NCBI RefSeq assembly: GCF_002776525.5
Contig: NC_045436.1
Location: 46,097,552 to 46,161,551, forward strand
Reading direction: 5' to 3'
Source of the DNA: Piliocolobus tephrosceles
Lineage: Eukaryota; Chordata; Mammalia; Primates; Cercopithecidae
Length of the DNA: 64,000 bases
Positions 1 through 48,794 of the stretch are shown here, in pieces. The notes under the pieces are model-generated. The model saw only the letters and a list, made by a program, of their open reading frames with translations. It had not been told where the DNA came from and did no database searches. The position numbers and the translations under genes are program-made. Positions within the stretch are counted from its first letter, which is position 1, and each line of letters begins with the position of its first letter.

Positions 1-1870
1 TAACTACACGTGAAATAAAATACCCAGGAATTAATCAAAGAAGCGAAAGATCTCTACGATAAACTACAAAACACTGATGTAAGAAATTGAAGACACAAAA
101 AAATAGATATTCCATGTTCATGGATTAGAAAATTCAGTATTGTTAAAATGTCCATACCACCCAAAGCAATCCACAGATTCAATGCAATCCTTTAAAATAC
201 CAATGGCATTCTTCACTGAAATAGAAAAAAAAACCACTAAAATTTACATGGAACTACAAAACACTCAGAAATAGCCAAACCCACCCTAAGCAAAAGGAAT
301 AAAACTGGAAGAGTCACATTACCTGACTTAACTTATAGTACAGAGCTATAGTAACCAAAACAGCATGGTGCTGGTATAGAAACAGATACATAGATCAGTG
401 CAACAGTGGAAAAGAACAGAGAATCCAGGGATAAGTCCATATATCTACAGGGAACTCATTTTTGACAAAGGTACCAAGAACATACACTGGAGAAAGGACA
501 GTCTCTTCAATAAATGGTAATGGGAAAATTGGATACCCACAAACAGAAGAATGAAACTTGACCCCATCCCTAATCATATACGAAAATAAAAACAAAATGT
601 ATTAAAGAGTTAACTCCAAGGCCTCAAACTATGAAACTACAAGAAAACATTGGGAAAACTCTCCAGAATACTGGACTGGGCAAAGATTTCTTGAATAATA
701 CCCCACAGACAACCAAAGCAAAAATGGACAAATGGAATCACATTAAGTTAAAAAGCTTCTGCACAACAAAGGAAACAATCAACAAAGTGAAGAGACATCC
801 CACAGAATGGGAGAAAATATCTGCAAACTACCCATCTGTCAAAGGATTAATAACCAGAATATTTAAGAGCTCAAACAACTCTACTGAAAAAAATCCTAAC
901 AGTCCAATTTAAAAATAGGCAAAAGATCTGAACATATGTTTATCAAAGGAAGACATACAAATAGCAAACAAGCATATTAAAAGCTATTCAGTATCACTGA
1001 TCATCAGAGAAATGCAAACCAAAACTACAATAAGGTAACATCTCACCCCAGTTAAAATGGCTTTTATCCAAAAGTCAGGCAGTAACAAATGCTGACAAGA
1101 ATGTGAAGAAAAGGGAACCCTCATACACTGTTGGCGGGAACGCAAATCACTATGAAAACAATTTGGAGGTTCCTCAAAAAACTACAAATATAGTTACCCT
1201 ACAATACACTAATCCCACTCCTAGGTACACACCCCCCCAAAAAATCAGTGTATCTAAGAGGTATCTGCACTCCCATGTTTACTGCAGCACTATTCACAGT
1301 AGCCATGATTTGGAAACAACCTAAGTGTCCATCAACAGACAAACAGATAAAGAAAACATGGTATGTATACACAACAGAATACTACTCAACCATAAGCAGT
1401 GAGACCCTATAATTTGCAACAACATGGATGGAACTGGAGTTTATTATGTTAAGTGAAATAAGCAAGGCACAGAAAGACAAACTTGGCATATTCTCACTTA
1501 TCTGTGGGGGCTAAAAATTATAATAATTTAAACTCATGGAGATAGAGAGTAGAAGGATGGATACCAGAGGCTGAGAAAGGTCGTGGGGGTGGGGGAAAGT
1601 GGGGCTGGCTAATGGATATAAATAAATACAAAGAGTGACTTAAGACCTACTATTTGATAGCACAACAGGGTGACTACAGCAAAAAATAATTTAATTATAC
1701 ATTTTAAAATAACTAAGAGTTAAATTGTAACAGAGGATAAATGCTGGAGGTGATAAATACCCCATTTACCCCGATGTCCTTATTACTTATTGCATACCTG
1801 TATCAAAATATCTCACATAACCTATAAATACATATACCTACTCATAACAACTAAAAATAAAAAATTTATA
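1..1870 (+). mobile_element. L1 3' half (ORF2 end and 3' UTR), old copy in SMARCA5 intron 23
   Basis: Reads along L1 ORF2 in the sense direction: the stretch with AACAGCATGGTGCTGGTA near 360, the TTTGACAAAGG region near 460, and TCACTCATAAG-type 3' sequence; then the L1 3' UTR near 1650-1800 (CACAACAGGGTGACTA). Heavily mutated with many stops, so an old copy. It runs off the left edge and is antisense to SMARCA5. Confidence 0.85.
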
Positions 1871-2031
1871 CCACTACCTAAATTTGAAAGTGGACGAATC
1901 TCAAATTATGACTTTGGGTTCCCCTTTAAGGGAAAAAAAAAAAAAGTAAAGGCAATGGATGGAGTGCATAACAGGGACTAACACATCAATGACAGCCAAG
2001 CAGTGTTAAATACTTAGAAAGGAGAAATTTA

Positions 2032-37961
<35,930 letters not shown>

Positions 37962-38461
37962 GATGTTCCGTGTGCGTCACCCGCTGCTGCCAGAGGCCGA
38001 GTCCGGCGGGGATGGACGGGGAGGCCTAGGCCTGGGTGGCTACGTCGCAATAAACTGGTGGAGGAGCGAGACTCCCACCCGAGCGCTCCCCCGCGCCGCG
38101 CCTCCGCGACGGGCCTGAGCCGGGCCCAGGAGCTGCACACTCCCAGACGTTCTGCTCTTCCGCGGGGCTCTAGGTTCCACCGGCGCTTACCTCACGGCGG
38201 GAATCACGTCGACGAGGATGGGCGGGGCCAGACGGGTCACTGAGGTCAAGGAAGGCGGGCTGATTTAGAGAAGGGCGGAGGGTTGGGGGAAGGGAAAAGG
38301 AAAACGAAAGAGAGACTGAGGCTGGGAAAACGCTTCGCCGCCTCCTCCTCCTCTTCCTCTGGCAGATATCATCTATCTCGCCAGCATCCAGGACGACTAC
38401 CTACGCCACCGACTTTCAACCCTCGCGAGATTTTTTATTGGCTCACTGACTGGGTACCGAG

Positions 38462-38473
38462 TGCGCATGCGCA
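38462..38473. promoter_or_regulatory. NRF1-type palindromic site
   Basis: TGCGCATGCGCA is a perfect palindromic match to the NRF1 consensus (YGCGCAYGCGCR). It lies 25 bp from an ATTGG box, about 500 bp upstream of the SMARCA5 start codon. Confidence 0.6.
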
Positions 38474-38850
38474 TACTTTCCTCCTTACCCTTGGCCCCTC
38501 CTCCTCACCCTTTGCCCCTCCTCCTCCAGACTTCTAGCGGGCTCGGGAGAGAAAAGTAGGCGGGACCTCGAGGGAGCGCTCGGAGGCGTAGGTTTGTGCG
38601 TCTGCTGCCTGGCAGCACGCGAGCTCAGTGTTCTAGGCTTTCGTAAGGGCTTATGGTTCTCGTTGGGTCTTCTGGGCCTGGCTGGGATCGGCGGCACGAC
38701 TGGAAAACTTGCCCGAGTTTTGCGCTGCCCATTCAAACTTGGAAGTCTTGTTTCTGGCCCCAAAACTTCTGCCGTATCCGCTTAGAGGCGTGACGCCACA
38801 GCCTTGACGACGTTATGGTTACCCCAAATGACGTCTCAAGTGTTTTGTTA

Positions 38851-39690
38851 TAAAAAAAAAAAAGTCCGTTAGTTTTTTCTTTTTTGTTTTTTTGTTTTTT
38901 TTTGCCTTCTCATGTTAGCTGCGTCAGTTATTTCTAAATATCCTCTATAAGCACAGAGTTAAATGATATTTCTTCTGAATTCATATGCTAAAGGTAAGCA
39001 AATAACATGCACACTACCATGTAAGTGAGAAACACAAATAGTATGTGGGGAAGATAGGTGGTATGATGTAATATTTTCCTCAAGCATCAAACATTAAAAT
39101 TAAAACGCACATTCTCAAGTGTTCAGCACTAATTTTGTATACTGCCTTAGGCAGCCTTCAATGTAGCTTAAGGGCCTTGTGCATTCATCTCCTACAAAAT
39201 TTAAATACGTTGTAGTCTATTTGATGACAAATCTGCATACTACAGTAGATTATCTACCCAGCATAGGGTCTGTCTTTTCTTTTTTTGTTCGTCATATTCA
39301 GTATTCTATAAATGTTTATTAATAAAGGAGGCACATTTTTCAAGAGTTGAGGTTTGAGCTAACTGGTTATGTTGAATTCCAAACAAAAAGGATCTCCTTT
39401 AAATATATAGCCTGCAAATTTTTTAACTAATGAAATAATTCTTTAATTGACATCTGGAAAAATGTCCCCACTCCACTAGAAATGCTAGTTCTTAGACTGT
39501 AAGGAAATGTCTAAGGACATATGCGAAGATAAATACCTACAATGGTGTTCATCATACTCTTCATATGTAACTGCAAAAAGCTAACAGCAGTAGGCTGAAT
39601 CCAGTATTAAAAGTTACGTCTTTAAAACTGTCATACACCCAGAAAATGAACTATTAACCTTTAACAACCGTTAATGTAGAGTAATGGTTG
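38851..39690. other. Intergenic, nothing recognised
   Basis: AT-rich sequence right of the CpG island with T-rich tracts near 38875-38902. No gene or clear repeat. Confidence 0.7.
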
Positions 39691-39990
39691 TTTTGTTTTG
39701 TTTTGTTTTGAGACAGAGTTTCTCTGTCGCCCAGGCTGGAGTGCAGTGGTGTGATCTCGGCTCACTGCAATCTCCAACTCCCGGGTTCAAAGGATTCTCA
39801 TGACTTAGCCTCCGTAGTAGCTGGAATTACAGGCTTGCACCACCATGCCTGGCTAATTTTTGTATTTTCAGTAGAGACAGGGTTTTGCTGTGTTGGCCAG
39901 GCTAGTCACAAACTCCTGGTCTTAAGTGATCTGCTCGCCTAGGCCTCCCAAAGTGCTGGGATTACAGGTGTGAACCACTGCACCCAGTCC
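39690..39990 (-). mobile_element. Alu with (GTTTT)n tail
   Basis: Tail reads as repeated GTTTT on the plus strand, then complete reverse Alu to ACCACTGCACCCAGTC. Confidence 0.9.
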
Positions 39991-40162
39991 CGAAGAATGT
40001 TAATTTATAAAGTGTTAACTGAAAAAAAATTTTTAACAGTTCAAAAACGTAGGTAAAAGTTGGAAGCATATTTACAAAAGTATTGAAAGTGATTGTTGCT
40101 GGTATTTCCTAATTATTTTTTGCTTGACTGCATGTTTTTCATTTGTATAAAATGAATTTGCC

Positions 40163-40473
40163 TTTTTTTTTTTTTTTTTTTTTTTTGACAGCAGCTTGCT
40201 CTGTCTCATAGGCTGCAGTTCAGTGTCCCAATCATGAGTCACTGCAGCCTCAGCCTCCTGGGGTCCAGCAATTCTCCCACCTCAGCCTCCCAAGTAGCTG
40301 GGACTGCAGGTGCATGCCACCACGCCCAGCTCATTTTTGTATTTATTGTGTGTAGACAGGGATCACCATGTTGCCTCTACTCGTCCTGAACAACAATTAG
40401 AGCTCAAGCCATCTACCTGCCTCAGTCTCTCAAAGTGATGGGATTACAGGTGACAGCCACTGTGACAGACTGC
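40163..40473 (-). mobile_element. Old AluJ-like element
   Basis: Long T tract and diverged reverse Alu, with perfect 10-bp duplications TGAATTTGCC at 40153-40162 and 40474-40483. Confidence 0.9.
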
Positions 40474-40514
40474 TGAATTTGCCTATTATTAAGAAAACTT
40501 TTTTAAAAAAATTT

Positions 40515-40800
40515 CAGCTTTGCCAAGGTATAATTGACAAAACTTGTGTATATTTAAGGCATACAGTGTGATGTTTTGATATATAAACACGTTATGAAAT
40601 GATTACCACAATCAAGCTAATAAGCATATCCCTGCCAGCATGGTGAGAACATTTAAAATTTACTCTCATCAAATTTCAACTATGCAAACAGTGTTATTAA
40701 CAATAGTTACCATGCTGTACATTACATCTCCAGAAATTATTCATCCTGTATAACCAAAACTTTGTATCCTTTGACCAACATCTCCCCATTTTTAGAAAAC
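40515..40800 (-). mobile_element. L1 3' UTR fragment (L1MB/L1PB-like)
   Basis: Reverse of the L1 3' end: ATAATTGACAAAAC, GATGTTTTGATATATAAACA, CATGCTGTACATTACATCTC, CTTTGACCAACATCTCCCC. Confidence 0.8.
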
Positions 40801-41539
40801 TTATTTTTAGTTTTAAAAAATGTTCTTTCACCGAAAAAAAAAAAATATGTGAAAGGGTAAGAAAGTAGCATCTAGGGTGGAACCTGACACATACTTAATA
40901 AATACTTGATGAATAATTTTTTGTATTTACATTAAATAGACTAAAACATTAATTTAGTATTCAAAATGTTTCTTCACTTTTTATAGTCTTAGGTAGAAAT
41001 CTTGGGTCTTGGTCTGGAAACCCTAAAGTTATACGTAGGTATATAAATGGAAGGATCTTAAGTCTGATAACTATTTAAAGAAAGCAATGAATAGCAAGGA
41101 AAACAATGCACATAAATAAATAAAAATTGCATCCAAAATGGTGGTTGTCTTTTAACATGTGCATTTATATGTGAGTTTCTCATATGATCATATGAAAGCT
41201 GTATTAGAATCATTTGGGGGGAAATTATAGAGAAAAGATAGAAACTAGAAAGGGGACACAGAATGTTCGGACTCAGTTATCTAGCATAAGTGATAGAGAA
41301 AAAGATTTTTGGCAGAGTTGAGAACCAGAAAGGAAAAGCAGAGAAGAGCTACGGAAAAGACAGGAAGCCTAGAAACAGCTACAGGGACATTAGCTGTGTT
41401 CCTCAGGCAGATAGCAGTACTAATATGGTGGCCAAATCACAAAATCCTGCTAAAAGGCTAAATCTAGCAGCTAGTTGTTGAATTGACCACATAATATAGA
41501 ATTCATGTGTTGGTAAAAGAGTGGGTTGGGGAGCAGGCA

Positions 41540-41750
41540 AGCCTAGATTCCAGTGCAGGTTCTAAAACTTAGTAGCTGTGTGAATGCAGACAAGTTAACC
41601 TCTTTGAAATCAGTTTTCTCATCTTTTTATTATTATATTATCCTAGCTTTATTTTGAGTTAATATTCTTATTATGATGTCATAAAAATTAAATGAGACAG
41701 TACAAGGTTCATGATACAGTGCCTGACATATAGTGAGCTCTCCGTTCAAG
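41540..41750 (+). mobile_element. MIR
   Basis: AAAACTTAGTAGCTGTGTGA, CAGTTTTCTCATC, ATTAAATGAGACAG and GTGCCTGACATATAGTGAGC follow the MIR consensus order. Confidence 0.75.
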
Positions 41751-42764
41751 TGTCAGATAGTCTTATCCTTGAGAATCATAAGCCTAACGTTCAGAGTCTA
41801 GTTGAAAGAAGAAGAACCAAAGAAGGAGGAGGGTAAGGAGTTTGGTAGCAAGAAAACACCAGAAAGGATTAGAGCTTTAGCTATGTTCCCAGCAACAGAA
41901 TGCTACAGTGTAAAATAATGTTAGTGTTCTATCTTCAATATGTATATACACAGTTTACACCTAAAATTTCCTCTGTTAGATTTAATGTGCTAGAACAGCA
42001 TGTACAGTACAGAAATACAATGGAACAAAGAGATGTTGCCAGAGGACAAAAATGTGCCAAAGAGCCAGGGCTCTCTCAGCATTGTGTCCTTGGACGGTAA
42101 CAGAAAGGAGTTAATGTTTTCTCAAGGACAAAGAAGAAATGCAGCACCTCTCTTCTTTGCAACTCCTTTTGTCAAAGCCTAAGAAAATAAAGTCTGATTA
42201 CTGCAAGCAATAAAACCATATTGAGTTTGTATCTAAAAATGGATATTTCCAACACCAGATACCAATGATGAAACCTTGTATGTATCTTTTTTAGAGTTCT
42301 CCCACATAGGTCATTTGTCAGTGTACAGAGATTTCAGTTAAAGAGAAACAACAACTGTACTGTTAAATAGGTAAGGATATATTCCCTTAATTCCCCTCAT
42401 ATTTAGTCACCAACTAAATAGTGGGAGACTTTATAGCTGCTTGGTATGTACACATATGTTTATATAGTCAAAGTTTTTCAGGTTTTCTCTGTATTTCTTC
42501 CTGCTCATGAAAAAATAATTTCTTTTTTGTTGGACTGGTTATAGGTAAAGTATTCCTAGGAACTCAAATATTATGATCCAAAGTTAAATTTTATCCACCA
42601 TCTTTGAAACCTTTTTGAAAGAATAAACTACAAAACTTCAATTAAGAAATTAGAGATTTTTATTTAGTTCTTATCTCATTTATTAAAAGGAACTTCAGAC
42701 AAAGGAAATTAGGCAGTCTTTTGCTCAAAATATTGAAAGTAAAATGATAGAAAAGATGTATCAT
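41751..42764. other. Intergenic, nothing recognised
   Basis: AT-rich with AATAAA-like motifs near 42185-42215. Short open frames near 41900-42180 have no recognised product. Confidence 0.6.
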
Positions 42765-44620
42765 TAAAACATTAGTAAACGGAAAACAGGAGTGGCTATA
42801 TCATCAGATAAAGTGGACTTCAAAGCAAAGAAAATTATGAGACAAAGAGGGACATTATATAATGATGAGAGTATCAAACCAGAAGACATAGCAATTTTAA
42901 ATCTATATGTACCAAACAACAGCTGCAAAATATGTGAAGCAAAAACTGACAGAACTGAAATTAGAAATAACAAATCCACAATTATATGTGGAGACTGCAG
43001 CATCTCTCAACAACTGATACTACAACTAGGCAGAAAACCAGCAAGGGTATAGAAGAACTTAACAATAGCCAATAGGATCGAATTGACATTTATAGGACAC
43101 TGCACACATTTTTTTTTCTTCTACGAAAGTAGGACCACACACATTCTTTTCAAGAACCCACAGAACATATAGCAAGATAGACCATAAACCTTAACAAATT
43201 TAAAAGATTTGAAATCATGCAGAGTGTGTTTTTTAACCACATTGGAATCAAACCAGAAATCAATAACAAAATGTTACCAGGGATATATTCAAACTAAATG
43301 ACATGCTTCTAAATAATCTATGGGTCAAAGGGAGGTCTCAAGAGAAATGAAAAAGTACATTGAACAGAAAAAAATACAATATATTAAAATTTGTGGAACA
43401 CAGTTAAAAGAGTGCTTAGAGGGAAATTATACACTAAATGCTTACATTGAGAAAAAAGAGTAGTCTAAAATGCAAGCTTTCACCTCAAAAACCCAAAAAA
43501 AAGCAGAGCAAGAATAAATCCGAAGTAAACAAAAGGAAGGAAATAATAAAGGTAAGAGCAGAAGTCAATGAAATTAAATATGGAAAATAAAAAGCAAAAA
43601 CTGGTTCTTTGAAAAGATACATAAAATTGGCAAATCTCTAGGAAGTCTGACAAGAAAAGAAGAAAGGAAAAAAGAGTGGGAAAGAAGGAAGGAAGGAAGA
43701 AACAAGGCTCAAATCACTAATATCAGGAATAAAACAGGATCTATCATTATAGACCCCAAAAACATCAAAAGAGTAGTAAGGGAATACGACACACATAAAT
43801 TTGACAACTTAAATAAACCACTTCCTTGAAAAATACAAGCCACTTTAACTCAAACAGTATAAAAATCATTTGAATAGCACTATAACTATTTAGGAAATTA
43901 AATTTAGAAATTAAAAACTCCCAAAAAAGAAATCTTCAGGCACAGATGGTTTCAATGAAAAATTCTACCAAATATTTAAAGATGAATTAATACCAATACT
44001 ATGCCATCTCCTACAGATAATAGAAGAGGATGATACACTTTGTAATTAATTCTATGAAGGTACTATATCTCTAATATCAAATCAGACAGACACTACAAAA
44101 AAAAGAAAAGAAAATGACAGACCAGTATCACTGATGAATTCAGACAAATCCTTAACAAAATATTATCAGATACAATTAAACAATGTGTAAAAATAATTAT
44201 GCAGCCTGACCAACTGTGATTCATTCCAGATATTCAACACTGATTCAATATTTGAGTATTAGTCAATGTTGTCTGCCATATTAACAGGCTAGAGAAGAAA
44301 ACTCACGTGATTATATTGATTGATGAGGAAAATGCATTTGACAAAATTCCAACACCCATTTATGACAAAACTCTCAGAAAAAAAAGAGAAAACAAATAGA
44401 GCAGAACTTCCTCCTCTTAATAAAGAGCATCTGCAAAATACCTACAGCAAACGTTATGTTTAGTGAGATTGAATCCTCTCCCTCTAAGATCTGAAACAGG
44501 GAAAGTTTTCTGCTTATACCATTCATATTCAACACAGTGCTGAAAAGGAAAAATAGAGATCACTAAAATTATCTTCAAACTGACATAAAATAAAACTTTT
44601 GTTGAAAATCAGAATAATGA
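42765..44620 (+). mobile_element. Old L1 ORF2 fragment
   Basis: Sense L1 ORF2, strongly decayed: GAAGACATAGCAATTTTAAA, ATATGTACCAAACAACAGC, GAAAAGATACATAAAATTGG, ATCAGGAATAAAACAGG and ACAAAATTCCAACACCCAT follow ORF2 order. A (GGAA)n run interrupts it at 43683-43700. Confidence 0.82.
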
Positions 44621-45590
44621 CTCGATTTGGCCAAATACAAATTTATATTTTTCATAATCTTTAACCATAAAGTGGAAGTAATGCTAGTTTATTTGATCAA
44701 TAAACCAGTATTAATTTAGGAAAAACATTCCCAACTAAAATTAGTATAGGATTGCATTATACTTAACATCGATACATTAGATAAGACATAGATGACTTTA
44801 TTAAAACCAAAAAATTAGTATTGTTTGCCAAAGATTCACCTAAACTTTGTGAACATGGCTTCTCTACTTGTTAGTTTCAGTAAGAATCCTTTTCTTTTAG
44901 ATTTAGCACACTTGAATTGTTAGAAGTTTATTATTTTCTGGGAATTTTTGGATTACTCAATCTGTGTAAGTGTCTCTATTAGTCAATCAGAACAGGCCCC
45001 TTTAACAGTTTGTAATTGAACTTACTGATAACATCCTGAGATGGAAAACATTACACACACACACAAAGGAAAGTGAAATTCTTTCTGAATTATAGACACA
45101 TACACAGACAGAGATAGATAGCACTTAGAGTTTTAATTCTAAAATTTCAGCCATTGGTCAAGAGTAAATGCAATATCACAATAACTTTCCAGTTCAGATA
45201 CTAAAGAGCTGTTCTTTCCTGATAGGAAATTCTTAATTGATTTGAGCCCTAAATAGGTAAATTGACAAACCAAAAGACCAACAAATCCAACACTTTGTTG
45301 TCTCGCACTCAGCAGAGAATAGATCTTTATTAGCCACAAATAATTCTACAGAAATCAAATGGTCAGATCATAAAAACCAAATTGCCAGTTATTGCTGCCA
45401 CTAATGGGAAATAACTTACCAGCTGCAAAAGAACAAAAAACAAAACATAAAATTAGTAGAGAAGAAAACTGAAAATAGAAAAACATCATCAGCAAATTTC
45501 TATTGCTGCTTTGGATTTACCTTTGGAAGTCAAGACATGCTGGGCTTAAACTACTTATGAGATGCACTTTTCTGGTGACAGTTTACCTGG
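44621..45590. other. Intergenic, nothing recognised
   Basis: AT-rich; short (CA)n near 45053-45064. Confidence 0.6.
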
Positions 45591-45958
45591 TGATATGGTT
45601 TGGCTGTATCTCCACCCAAATCTCCTCTTGAATTGTAATCCCCATAATCCCCTCATGTCTAGTGAGAGACCTGGTGGGAGGTGACTGGAACATGGGGGCA
45701 GTTCCCTCATGCTGTTCTTGTGATAGCAAGTGAGTTCTCACAAGATCTGATGGTTTTTATAAGGGACTCTTCCCCCTTTGCTCCTTTCTCTCTCTCTCAC
45801 CTGCTGCCATGTAAGATATGCCTTTTCCCGTTCCACCATGATTGTAAGTTTCCTGAGGCCTCCCCAGCCATTCAGAACTGTGAGTCAATTAAACTTTTCC
45901 TTTATAAATTACCCAGTCTCCGATATTTCTTTATAGCAGTGTGAAACAGACTAATACA
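45591..45958 (+). mobile_element. THE1/MST solo LTR (ERVL-MaLR)
   Basis: Starts TGATATGGTTTGGCTG, ends GAAACAGACTAATACA, and is flanked by perfect 5-bp duplications CCTGG (45586-45590 and 45959-45963). No internal sequence remains, so it is a solo LTR. Confidence 0.93.
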
Positions 45959-45963
45959 CCTGG

Positions 45964-46995
45964 TCTTGTTAAGTGAATCCACTGGACATGGTCGTGGAAG
46001 ACTCCCAAAACTGTTAAAAGAAATTTTTCAAAAAAGTAAAAGCATGATTCTCATACATATATAAAAAAGAACACTTGTTAAAGATATTATTTAACTCACT
46101 AATAAGGAAGTTAGTGAGGTGTTACAACCAGTTTAAAGATTAAAAAAGGAAAAACAGATTTATATTGGGTAAAGAAAAGTTGAAATGAATGTGGAAGTGG
46201 AGGTAAAATTATCTTCTTCCACACGAGGGGAAGGAGGTCAATTTACTTTCTAATGCATATGACAACACTCACATATGTACAGACAAGAATTATTTTGCAC
46301 TTGTATAAATTATTTACAATTTACAGAGTTGTAAAATAGCTCCCATAGAGTCAGAAAACCCAAAAGTTTGTCCTCTGGAGTCAAGACAATTCATGATTTT
46401 CTATTTAAGCAAATGTTTTCCCCTATGCGCTGTTGTTATAGTTTTATTGTAAATGATTCTCATTTGGACTCTTAAGTAACCCACTGGTTAATCTGCCTTT
46501 GTTTTACGTCAAGTGAAAGAACTGAAATTCCACCCATATGCAAACTTGTAACCACTGCAGCATGTATTTTTGTCATTCTGCATCTCTCCAGAATAGCTTT
46601 CTTTGTTTTCTCTTGGTTTCTCTGCTTCTAAGTAAGTGCATTGTGTTTAGTCTGTTCCAACTCCAATTGGCTGTGCATTATGGTACCTCATAGACAACAA
46701 CCAGTGTTTCAATTACAAATCTCAAGGTCGGGAGACAGATTGATTCAGTTTAGGTCGGGTGCCAATTCCAGATTCAACAGGTGTGAATAGAGACCAGGCC
46801 ACTAGATATAAACATGGCTACCTAGGCCACCTCTTGAGCAGCAACCAAGAATGGAGGCTGTCTTAGAAAGAAGAGTAGATTAGTGTAAAGCATTGACTGG
46901 CATCTCTAGCATATGTTAATGATCTGTTTATGTTGCAGAAAAGTAAACTATCTGTGATAGAAAAATTTATTAATGTTCCCATTCAAGCATTATGA
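45964..46995. other. Intergenic, nothing recognised
   Basis: No gene, repeat family or structured element that I can support. Confidence 0.6.
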
Positions 46996-47009
46996 TCCTT
47001 TTAATTTTC
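46996..47009. repeat. Target-site duplication of the RPS15A retrocopy, left copy
   Basis: TCCTTTTAATTTTC, repeated exactly at 47493-47506 on the other side of the insertion. Confidence 0.95.
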
Positions 47010-47028
47010 TTTTTTTTTTTTTTTTTTT

Positions 47029-47492
47029 GTCCATGAGGCATTTTATTTGTAAATGTATGTATTACATCCCTAGAAAAAGAATCCCAGGATTTTCCCTCCT
47101 GTGTGTTTTCGTCTTGCTTCTTCATGGTCCATGATGCCAGCTGAGGTTGTCAGTACAATGAAACCAAACTGGCGGGATGGAAGCAGGTTATTCTGCCATT
47201 TTTCTAGATCTTTGAGTTGCACATCAAATCTGGGGCTGATCACTCCACACTTGTTTAGCCTGCCTGTAAGGTTCACAACAATTTTCCCAGCTCTGTGATC
47301 ATCAATGATTTCAAATTCGCCAATGTAACCATGCTTCATCATCACAGTGAGAAACCGGACGATGACTTTGGAGCACGGCCTAATAAGCACCTGGCATTTG
47401 CCTCTCTTTTCGGCATTGTTGATGCTCTTGAGAGCATCAGCCAGGACATTCATGCGCACCATTGTGGCAGCGCGGAAAGATGGCGGAAAGAG
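47029..47492 (-). pseudogene. RPS15A processed retrocopy with intact reading frame
   Basis: Intronless copy of the mRNA for ribosomal protein S15a (uS8), a small-subunit protein. The frame at 47070-47462 is complete: 130 residues, starting MVRMNVLADALKS and ending GGKILGFFF, the normal length. The only difference from the human protein that I can see is Cys for Arg at residue 23, a change expected from one CpG transition. Upstream, the copy begins CTCTTTCCGCCATC, a terminal-oligopyrimidine mRNA start, so it reaches the cap site. Downstream a poly(T) run (47010-47028) is the poly(A) tail. Perfect 14-bp target duplications (46996-47009, 47493-47506) show L1-mediated insertion. No promoter came with it, so pseudogene is the default, but an expressed retrogene is not excluded. 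Confidence 0.95.
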
Positions 47493-47506
47493 TCCTTTTA
47501 ATTTTC

Positions 47507-48477
47507 ATTTCATGGTTCAATTTTCATCCAAGTTGCCAATTCTAAGCCCAGTTGCACTTAAAATTGAGGTACTCAGTTAAAATGTATTTGAAGTATGTTT
47601 TTGTGAGAGGTGGAGATTAATTTTGGCCTTTTGAAAATTTCATAACACTTGTAGGTATGTAATTATTATTCTATAATAACTCATCATGAAAGATAATATG
47701 GACTTAGTATCTTATAAATTCAAAGAAACTTTTTTTAGTTTCTTATTCATCTCAAAGTACCTGTTCTTCACAACTGTTGAACTTAATCTTCTCTGAATGG
47801 TAAGTGCTCCAGAACGCATGTAAGGAGGAAGCCGTGTGACTCTGTTACTGGTCAGAAGACCCACTGAGTTGTGTTCTTAAAAAGAGTGCACTTTTGGTTT
47901 TGCCCTATCAAGACAGGCCACCTCAGGGTCTTAATTAGTGGAAAGAAGTGGAGATTTTGTAAGTCTTGCTTTCAGACAGAAAATAGAAGGATTTTAAGTC
48001 AATGGAATTTTCCACTTACTATTTTGTAAGAGAATCAGGAATTATAGAACAGAGACCTTGACAGTAAGAACTGTGTAAGACTAACCTTTGCAGCTTGCTC
48101 TTGCTTGTCACTTTTGTTACAGCTTGTGCTGAACATTTCAAACCTAAATTCCTTATCATTGATTTTTCTTTTATTACAGTTCTCTCAGTAATATGAATTA
48201 ATGAATAATGATATTTGGAAGTAGACTGAATTTTAATTCTAGATTTATAATTGAACTCAATGAAATATTTATGGAGCTGCAATTACCTTTATAAAACGAG
48301 TATATCTTATGCACTTTGATTCTAAACCAGAACCTATGGTATAGATTGCAATAGTATAATTTAGCTGTTTTGTGTTTTATTTACATATTGTGTGTGTGTC
48401 CCCACATAAACAGACACCAAGACAGGGTCAAGCATGTGAGATATTTACTAGAGGGACTAACTGTTAAGAATAAAGGG
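47507..48477. other. Intergenic, nothing recognised
   Basis: No supported gene or named repeat. Confidence 0.6.
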
Positions 48478-48780
48478 GCTAGGAGTGGTGGCTCGGGCCT
48501 GAAATCCCAGCACTTTGGGAGGCGGAGGCAGGTGGATCATGAGGTCAGGAAATGGAGACCATCCTGGCTAACACGGTGAAATCCCATCTCTACTAAAAAT
48601 ACAAAAAATTAGCCGGGCGTAGTGGTAGGCACCTGTAGTCCCAGCTACTCGGGAGGCTGAGGCAGAAGAATGGCATGAAGCCGGGAGGCAGAGCTTGCAG
48701 TGAGCTGAGATCGCACCACTGCACTCCAGTCTGGGCGACAGAGCAAGACTCCATCTCAAAAAAGAAAAAAAGAAAAAATA
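48478..48780 (+). mobile_element. Alu (AluY/S-like)
   Basis: Complete sense Alu from GGCTAGGAGTGGTGGCTCGG to a GAAAAA tail, with AATAAAGGG-type flanking repeats near 48470 and 48790. Confidence 0.9.
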
Positions 48781-48794
48781 CATGAATAAAAATA

